Made by a program: the position numbers and the translations under genes. DNA of 62,992 bases from contig JAKTTS010000024.1 of NCBI GenBank assembly GCA_030560485.1, positions 1-62,992 on the forward strand, written 5' to 3'. The stretch is from Ascoidea tarda (nom. inval.). Taxonomy: Eukaryota; Ascomycota; Saccharomycetes; Ascoideales; Ascoideaceae. The notes beneath the pieces are model-generated. The model did no database searches. It had not been told where the DNA came from and was given only the letters and a program-made list of their open reading frames with translations. Positions 57,242 through 62,992 of the stretch are shown piece after piece. Position 1 is the first letter of the stretch. The number at the start of each line of letters is the position of its first letter.

Positions 57242-58429
57242 ATGATGAAGTTTAGGGTAGCTTGTCTTCAGCTAAATCCCAAAATTGGCAGCTTTAATGA
57301 AAATGCTCAGAGAGCATCGCTGATACTCAGCAATTACTTCAGTAAACATGATAGCTTGCCCAAAAAGAAACTTGATATGATTGTTTTGCCTGAGTTTTCA
57401 TTGACTGGATATAACTTTTCCAGTAAAGATCATATTAAACCATACTTGGAAAATATTTCTAAGGGCATTGAACTGAATAATTTTGATGATTGTCCTTCAA
57501 TCAACTGGGCTATCGATCTATCAAACAAGTATAAATGTTTCACATTAATCGGATATCCTGAAATACATAACGGCAAAAACTTCAATTCCACATGTTTAAT
57601 TCATCCCAATGGTTCCGTGGCTTTCAATTATAGAAAATCCTTTTTATATGACACAGATTACCAGTGGGGTTGCCGGGAGAATCCAAATGGATTTCAAGTA
57701 TTTCCTGTTAATTTAGGTGATTCGCTTGAAGGCGTCAATGATAAAGATAGAAAAAAGACTAATGTATCAATAGGAATTTGTATGGATTTAAACCCTTATA
57801 AGTTTGAAGCGCCTTTCATGGATTTTGAATTTTCAACTTTTTGCAAAAAAAATCATTGTTCTTTGATCTTATGTCCAATGGCATGGTTGAATTCAAACTC
57901 TCCATCATTAATTTCTGATAAAAAATCAATTCAATTCAATGAGAAAAAAAGTTATTATAAAAACATATTTGATGCTTATGAGAAAGACGAAAATGAATCC
58001 AACATTGAATACAATTGTGACAATTCGAATACAATAACAAAAAATAATTTTAATTTTGATAATCAAAATGAAAAATTTGATTACTTTAAAAAGAATTATT
58101 CAAATTTGAATTATTGGATCTTAAGGTTTTTTCCATTTATTAATACAATCTACTATAAAAATCTTGCCGAATCATTTTATTTACCTCAAAATAAAAACGA
58201 GTCAACTTATGTTATTATTTGTAATAGAGTTGGAATAGAAGATGATATATTATATGGAGGATCCTCCTCAATTCTAAAATTTAACGGAAAATCACCATTT
58301 GCTTCTAAAGACCCTGAAAATGATTTTTCCGAATATGATATTACCAACTCAAGCGTTGAAATATTAGGAAGTCTAAATATGGGTAATGAAGGTATATTAG
58401 TGAGAGACATTGATATATGCACCACATGA
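57242..58429 (+). CDS. NTA1: Protein N-terminal amidase Nta1
   Basis: Nta1 deamidates N-terminal Asn and Gln to Asp and Glu, creating secondary destabilising residues for the N-degron pathway. The 395-residue nitrilase-superfamily protein shows the catalytic triad in its usual settings: E51 in VLPEFSLTGYNF, K132 in NYRKSFLYDTD and C180 in SIGICMDLNPYKFEAP. Length is below S. cerevisiae Nta1 (457). Two adjacent ATGs (57242 and 57245) precede KFRVACLQLNPKIGS; the frame runs open further upstream without conserved sequence. An Asn/Asp-rich insert sits in the C-terminal third. Confidence 0.94.
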   Translation: MMKFRVACLQLNPKIGSFNENAQRASLILSNYFSKHDSLPKKKLDMIVLPEFSLTGYNFSSKDHIKPYLENISKGIELNNFDDCPSINWAIDLSNKYKCFTLIGYPEIHNGKNFNSTCLIHPNGSVAFNYRKSFLYDTDYQWGCRENPNGFQVFPVNLGDSLEGVNDKDRKKTNVSIGICMDLNPYKFEAPFMDFEFSTFCKKNHCSLILCPMAWLNSNSPSLISDKKSIQFNEKKSYYKNIFDAYEKDENESNIEYNCDNSNTITKNNFNFDNQNEKFDYFKKNYSNLNYWILRFFPFINTIYYKNLAESFYLPQNKNESTYVIICNRVGIEDDILYGGSSSILKFNGKSPFASKDPENDFSEYDITNSSVEILGSLNMGNEGILVRDIDICTT

Positions 58430-59025
58430 TAAAAGAATAGTACAATAGTTTATAGGTGTGTAGTCAATACATGAGAACATTAAAAGATAATCCGGTTTTT
58501 CCGTTGTGCATGAAGAAGCATTGTAGATCTATGTCAAAAAGACACCAAAGAACAATAAAAACTAAAACATTGCCGGCTTTAAATGTAGCATAATAAAGAA
58601 TCTTCTCAAAAAAAAAGAGAGAAAACAGAGAGTGCTATTAGAAAACTAAAACCAAATTACAATTCAGATTTCAGTTTTTTTCAAATGTTTATAAACTTGA
58701 TAAACTTGATAAATTTGGTAAATTTGATTGTTTAACCGTGGTAATTGATTATTTGATAATGTTGATTATAATTTTCATTAGAAAAAACAGATTAATAACA
58801 AAAAATAAAATATTTATTAATTCAATAAACAATATTATATAAAGGTTGTATTTTCTTTTATTTACCTCTTTATAAAAATGAATTTTAATTAAGAGAAAAG
58901 AAGAAAACATTTCAAGTAAATTCTCAACTAATTGTGCAACTTGAAAATTGAAAGATAAATATTTTAATTGTCTAAGACTTTTGCAAAGTATTGCTTAATT
59001 TCTTTAAATCTTTTTTATTTTAAAA
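58430..59025. other. NTA1 downstream spacer
   Basis: 596 bp of AT-rich sequence with a small ACTTGATAA direct repeat near 58694-58715. No gene or RNA is visible. Confidence 0.65.
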
Positions 59026-59768
59026 ATGAGATTTGGTAAAATTTTTACAAAAAAAAGTCAGGTAGAATTGAATAATAATGATATTCCTGATGAAAACATA
59101 CTCTCTTCAAAAATTATTTCGAATAATAATCCTGATTTACAGGAAGAGAAAGAAACTGTTAAACGTAATAAGATTATTAGATTAAAAGAAAAATTTTTAT
59201 CAAAATTCCACCACGATAAAGATCAAAATCCCTTTCATTTTATTGGGTTCAAATTTATAACTAAAAGGAAAAAAAAAATATAACCCTCTTTGATAATAAT
59301 AATGATGATGATGATAATGATGATAATATCAATAGTGATACTACTTATAATAATAGTGATATTACTTACATTAATAGTGATACTACTTACATTAATAATA
59401 ATACTACTTATATTAATAGTAATACTACTTATATTAATAGTAATAATACTGATAATAACATAGATAATAATAGTAGTATTAGTAATAATGACAATCAAAC
59501 TGAACTGAATACGACATCATCCTCTTTTCTTTATGTTTCTGACAACAATTCTATTTATCTTCTAAGAGAATCTTTGGAACCAGCCATTTATAATTCAGAG
59601 AGTTCACACAACAAATCTATAAATTTAGATAATGCAAACATAATCGGAGAAGCTGGAAGAGTTGAAAGAGCTGATGAAACTAATGAAACTGACGAAACCA
59701 AAGGAAATCGTAGAATAACCAAAAATGAAGCCAATGCAATCAGGTTAGACAGTTTGCTGCTAATATAA
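59026..59768 (+). pseudogene. Unrecognised gene in two frames (frameshift at an A10 run)
   Basis: The first part (59026-59283, 85 codons from ATG) is basic, ending GFKFITKRKKKI at a run of ten A (59269-59278). The second part continues in the next frame from about 59265 to the stop at 59766-59768. It reads FDNNNDDDDNDDN, a Thr-Tyr-Ile-Asn repeat, then ordinary-looking sequence (SSSFLYVSDNNSIYLLRESL, GEAGRVERADETNETDETKG). One extra A in the run would join them into a protein of roughly 245 residues. It may be a sequencing or assembly error in the homopolymer, a real lesion, or -1 slippage. No intron signals fit. I recognise no family. Confidence 0.5.
59299..59470 (+). repeat. GAT/AAT and TACTACTTATATTAATAG-type repeat
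   Basis: GAT/AAT codons, then about five imperfect 24-bp units encoding N-S-D/N-T-T-Y-I-N, in the second half of the frameshifted gene. Confidence 0.75.
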
Positions 59769-60193
59769 ACCTATACAAATGATAATCAACTAGAAAGATA
59801 AGATAACAGTCAAATAGAAAGGCAAGATGATGAAAACTTCTAATCCAAAAAGCTAAGAAGATTGTTTTACAGAAAGCAAAAAATGTAGGCAATCACCCCA
59901 ATAAAACACCAAAAACTGTGTAGACCAAATAGGAAGATAGATATAATCATGCATGTATACGCAACATTACACAGATAATACATAAACTAACATAATTACG
60001 CACAAAGCCGAATAGCCCCGCAGTGCTGGTTTCGCGTGCAACTGTCAAAGTTTTTTTATCGGAAAAAGGCACAGAGCGATAATTCGCTATAAAGACAATG
60101 TTAGAATGGGCACTTTTATTCTTTCTATCTTGCCCACTTCCCTTTGGTTTCTTCACTTTGGTATTTTAAACCCACACACATAAATGATAAAAA
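59769..60193. promoter_or_regulatory. SAP30 upstream region
   Basis: 425 bp. A modest GC-richer patch lies at about 60000-60080, and pyrimidine-rich sequence precedes the SAP30 ATG. No clear motif recognised. Confidence 0.4.
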
Positions 60194-60679
60194 ATGGCCA
60201 GAAACAACAGAGAAACATCCGTCATATCTGACTATGAAAAGTCCCCTAATCTGAATCCGAATTCAATCAACAACTCAGGTTCCAACAAGACCTCAGCTAA
60301 AGCACGAAATGCTGCTGCACTCCAGGCTCAAAAGGAGTATTTGGCCAGGCATATCAACTCCAATGGTCCAAAGGATAAAAAGATCCCTCATGCCTTGGAT
60401 TTTGAAAGCTATCCCATTGAATCATTAAGAAAGTACAGGTTAAAATATAACCTCGATGTTCCAACTGCCATGAGCATTAGTGGGTTTATGTTAGGTAGTG
60501 AAATAGGCAAAAAGACCTATACAGCAAGACACCAAGATAGAATTTCGAAAAAAGAGTTGGCAAGTGCTGTCAAGAAGGACTTTCTTAGCAAAAACACTAA
60601 AGAGAGCGAGATTATAACTAATTTTATCTACACAATCAAAAACGAAAGTATGTATCACTCCATCAATGAAGAAGTATAA
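60194..60679 (+). CDS. SAP30: Rpd3L histone deacetylase subunit Sap30
   Basis: Sap30 binds the PAH3 region of Sin3 and is specific to the large Rpd3L deacetylase complex. The 161-residue protein has an Asn/Ser-rich N-terminus, then the Sap30 core: ALQAQKEYLARHI, HALDFESYPIESLRKYRLKY, NLDVPTAMSISGFMLGSEIG, KTYTARHQDRISKKELASAV and ESEIITNFIYTIKNE. These follow S. cerevisiae Sap30 (201 residues). The ATG at 60194 gives the shared start MAR. Its partner SIN3 is about 14 kb away in the window, and CUE1 follows as in S. cerevisiae. Confidence 0.93.
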   Translation: MARNNRETSVISDYEKSPNLNPNSINNSGSNKTSAKARNAAALQAQKEYLARHINSNGPKDKKIPHALDFESYPIESLRKYRLKYNLDVPTAMSISGFMLGSEIGKKTYTARHQDRISKKELASAVKKDFLSKNTKESEIITNFIYTIKNESMYHSINEEV

Positions 60680-61060
60680 CGTCCCCTGTTCAATTACTAA
60701 CACAATATCTTTACTGATACACAACACAGGAAAAGCATTCAAACTAGATTTTGGCAATGCGTCGTCGTTCAGCACAGATTAGCCTCCTTCTCTTCTCTTT
60801 TCTGTTGTACTTTTTATTTTTATACCTTCTATACTCTTATACTGTTATTCGTTGCTGTATCTTTTAATAAATGCCGGATGTTTGTAGTTGACTTTTCGTA
60901 CTGGCTGGATGTCGGATGCAGCACAGCTTGGAAACTTCTTTCCATTGGATTCTCTCACTGATAACTGCCAATTCGTTATTCTTTCACCTATAACTTGCTA
61001 GTTGTTTTGTTTCGTTACTGGTGCTTATCTGATTGTTCTTTATCAACTTGTGTGTGAATC
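60680..61060. promoter_or_regulatory. SAP30-CUE1 spacer
   Basis: 381 bp with the SAP30 3' end and the CUE1 promoter. It is T/C-rich near 60780-60850. No specific motif recognised. Confidence 0.4.
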
Positions 61061-61702
61061 ATGGATATCTCTTCTATTGTGTTTGTTTCTGTCTTGCTCG
61101 CTGTCTTTGTGCTCATAAAGTGGTTTGCTGATCCAGGTTTGGGGCCAAAATCTAGTAGACAGCAACAACAAACCAATTCCACATCAAATTCAGGAATTTC
61201 AACAACGCCAGCGAAATCCTCTGCTCAATCTCTGTCAACTGGCTCAAAACATAAATCAAAATCAAAATCAAAATCAAAACCAAACCACACAATACATAAA
61301 CGCCGTCGTGCTGTCAATGATGATATGATTGAAGTTGTTCAAACATTAGCTCCCCAATTATCCGTTGCTCAAATTAGATATGATTTAGAAAAAACTGGAT
61401 CAATTGAAGAAACTGTTGAAAAATTCCTTAAAAATGGATATCTACCATTTCCACCATCAAATGAAGAAAACTCAACAGCAAACTCAACAGAAAATTCAAC
61501 AGAAAATTCAACAGAAAATCAAGCAGTCGCTGAAAAAGCTACCCAGAGTAATAACATCTCACATTCGACAGACTTGAATAAAACTGTCGTTGGCTGGGCC
61601 CCAACTAAAGAGCAAAGAGCTCTCAATTTGAAACAAAAAAAGGCTGAAATGATTGAAAAGGCCAGAAAACGTTACGTTCAAAATTCTACATTGAAAAATT
61701 AA
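61061..61702 (+). CDS. CUE1: ER-anchored CUE-domain protein Cue1
   Basis: Cue1 recruits and activates the ubiquitin-conjugating enzyme Ubc7 at the ER for ER-associated degradation. The 213-residue protein has an N-terminal membrane anchor (about 5-24), a Ser/Gln/Lys-rich linker and a CUE domain (about 88-125). The CUE domain reads MIEVVQTLAPQLSVAQIRYD, LEKTGSIEETVEKFLKNGYL. A basic C-terminal helix (QRALNLKQKKAEMIEKARKR) sits where Cue1 has its Ubc7-binding region. Length matches S. cerevisiae (203). A Thr-Glu-Asn-Ser repeat follows the CUE domain. Cue4 is the alternative, but the C-terminal helix and length favour Cue1. Confidence 0.9.
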   Translation: MDISSIVFVSVLLAVFVLIKWFADPGLGPKSSRQQQQTNSTSNSGISTTPAKSSAQSLSTGSKHKSKSKSKSKPNHTIHKRRRAVNDDMIEVVQTLAPQLSVAQIRYDLEKTGSIEETVEKFLKNGYLPFPPSNEENSTANSTENSTENSTENQAVAEKATQSNNISHSTDLNKTVVGWAPTKEQRALNLKQKKAEMIEKARKRYVQNSTLKN

Positions 61703-62174
61703 ATATTTTGAATCTGGTTAAAAAATAATCCTTTGAAAATTTCAGGTTTTTTTAAAATTTTTTTTCTCTTCCATTCCCTTTTTTGTTATTATTATTATTA
61801 TCATTATTATTATTACTATTACTATTACTATTACTATTACTATTACTATTACTATTTCATAGAATTATTTTATTTTGTAGTTAATTGTTGCCATTTATAC
61901 TTTCTTTTTACTTTCATTTTTAATATTTTTTTTTATTTACGCATTTTTTTTATTTTAAAACAATGAAAATTATTAAATAATAAATAATGAATAATAATAT
62001 TTTTCATCAACTTTTACCGTTTCATTTAATTATTAATCTATATAATTTTACCATTGAAACTACTTAAAAAATTCGATTATTACAGAAAAGTTGTTCAATC
62101 ATTAAAAGCCTAACAAAAATCACAAATTCTCATTTCATATTAGATTATATTGTATTATATTAAATTGAATAATT
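61703..62174. other. Convergent CUE1-CAC2 spacer
   Basis: 472 bp, nearly all A/T, with an ATT/TAC trinucleotide array at about 61786-61857. Nothing else seen. Confidence 0.7.
61786..61857. repeat. TTATTA / TTACTA microsatellite
   Basis: An ATT trinucleotide run passing into TATTAC hexamers just after CUE1. The open frame across it (poly-Tyr) is an artefact. Confidence 0.85.
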
Positions 62175-62950
62175 CTATTTTTTTTCAACCAAAATCGGTG
62201 CAATACGTCTTTTTTTCTTTTTTGGATCCCCAGTTTCTTGTTTCTTTTCAATGGTTTTTAAATCAGTTTTATTTTTATTATTCTTATTGTTTTTATCATC
62301 TATTTTTTTATGTTTTTCTCTTCTCTCTTCAGTGATACTACTCCTTTTATTAGTATTACTTGCTTCCATTAGCAATGTGTTTATAGTTTGCTTTTCTTTT
62401 TCCATCTCCTTTATAGCTGTTATCACTTTTGCAGTTTTAGATATATTTTTTGGTGAATCTGTTATAGGATTTTCAGTTATTTTAGCGGTATCGATTCCTA
62501 AAGCATTTGCATTTTTTTTCTGATCCAAGTTTACAGAGTCCTTATTATTTGTATTGCCAGTAATATTGGTGGTATTAATAGTATTGGTGATATTTTTATC
62601 GTCAATGGAAACTTTATCGTTTAATTTTTCATTCTCATGATTACTGTTATCATCACTGTATCTCTCACCCAAAAAAGATTCCTCAAAAATTACAGAAGAA
62701 CAAAACCCATCTGTTGAGGAGACTATTAATGTTAAACCGTCAGATGACCATGTTAAATCAGTAAAAGTTGAATAATGTAGGTTAGCTACCAAGGCCAAAG
62801 GTTCTAGAGATTGAGTATCATAAATAATTATTGAGTCCTGTGTAGAGACAGCAAAAATCATTCTATAAGGTAATTTGAATAAAGAATATGGGATAGTTTT
62901 ATTTTTCTTATGAGTTGTGAATTTATTATGAATTTTGTTATTATTATTAC

Positions 62951-62992
<42 letters not shown>
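62175..62992 (-). CDS. CAC2: CAF-1 subunit Cac2, 3' part (continues past the window edge)
   Basis: Cac2 is the WD40 (p60) subunit of chromatin assembly factor 1, which deposits H3-H4 behind replication forks. The visible 272 codons hold the last WD40 blade (FKLPYRMIFAVSTQDSIIIY, HYSTFTDLTWSSDGLTLIVS, STDGFCSSVIFEE). A long Asn/Asp/Lys-rich C-terminal tail follows, ending RRIAPILVEKK. The frame is open through the Met at 62861 and on to the edge, which lies in an AAT (poly-Asn) array. The gene therefore starts outside the window and its N-terminal propeller is missing here. Confidence 0.9.
62939..62992. repeat. ATT (poly-Asn) array at the window edge
   Basis: ATT trinucleotides, with one ACT, running to the last base; AAT codons of CAC2 on the minus strand. 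Confidence 0.9.

Noticed and set aside
61733-61966. Tyr-rich 77-codon frame after CUE1
   Set aside because: It is the TAT/TAC microsatellite translated.

Overview
This is nuclear DNA of an ascomycete budding yeast (Saccharomycotina). Every recognisable gene is a core yeast gene. Genes are compact and mostly intronless, and the three introns I find carry yeast-type branch sites (TACTAAC, CACTAAC, TACTAAT). Gene bodies are very AT-rich, with many Asn, Asp, Ser and Gln runs encoded by AAT, GAT and CAA repeats. I cannot name the species. I see no transposon, virus-like element, CRISPR array or bacterial-type operon.

Layout: GAA1(-), CSF1(-), an unrecognised Asn-rich coiled-coil gene(+), an FCY2-type purine-cytosine permease(-), a 3 kb gene-free stretch, SYN8(+), LEU5(+), CBK1(-), SET2(+), PRT1(+), RCE1(+), PRP3(-), PRP40(+), ARC19(+, intron directly after the ATG), SEC11(-), LCB3(+), SIN3(+, one intron), a small mitochondrial-looking membrane protein(+), tRNA-Ser(AGA)(-), MRP51(+), HIS3(-), MNN4-like(+), a patatin-type lipase(-, one intron that supplies its start codon), NTA1(+), a frameshifted hypothetical gene(+), SAP30(+), CUE1(+), and the 3' part of CAC2(-) running off the right edge. 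That makes 26 protein genes and one tRNA.

The genes are independent units, not operons. Related functions do recur: chromatin (SIN3 and SAP30 of Rpd3L, SET2, CAC2), splicing (PRP3 and PRP40, divergent over 168 bp), the ER and membranes (GAA1, SEC11, RCE1, CUE1, LCB3, CSF1, SYN8), translation (PRT1, MRP51) and metabolism (HIS3, LEU5, the permease, NTA1). Three neighbour pairs match S. cerevisiae adjacency as I remember it: CSF1-GAA1, PRP40-ARC19 and SAP30-CUE1. In the first two, one gene appears flipped.

The features most worth a second look are not a new gene system. They are: GC-rich islands centred on promoters that spill into the ends of neighbouring coding regions; the ATG-only exon of ARC19 with a very short branch-to-acceptor distance; a Leu3-type plus Gcn4-type site pair upstream of LEU5; a duplicated GATA-factor module before the permease; E-box and ATCCG clusters; and the frameshifted gene at 59026-59768. 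I found no clear undescribed biological system.
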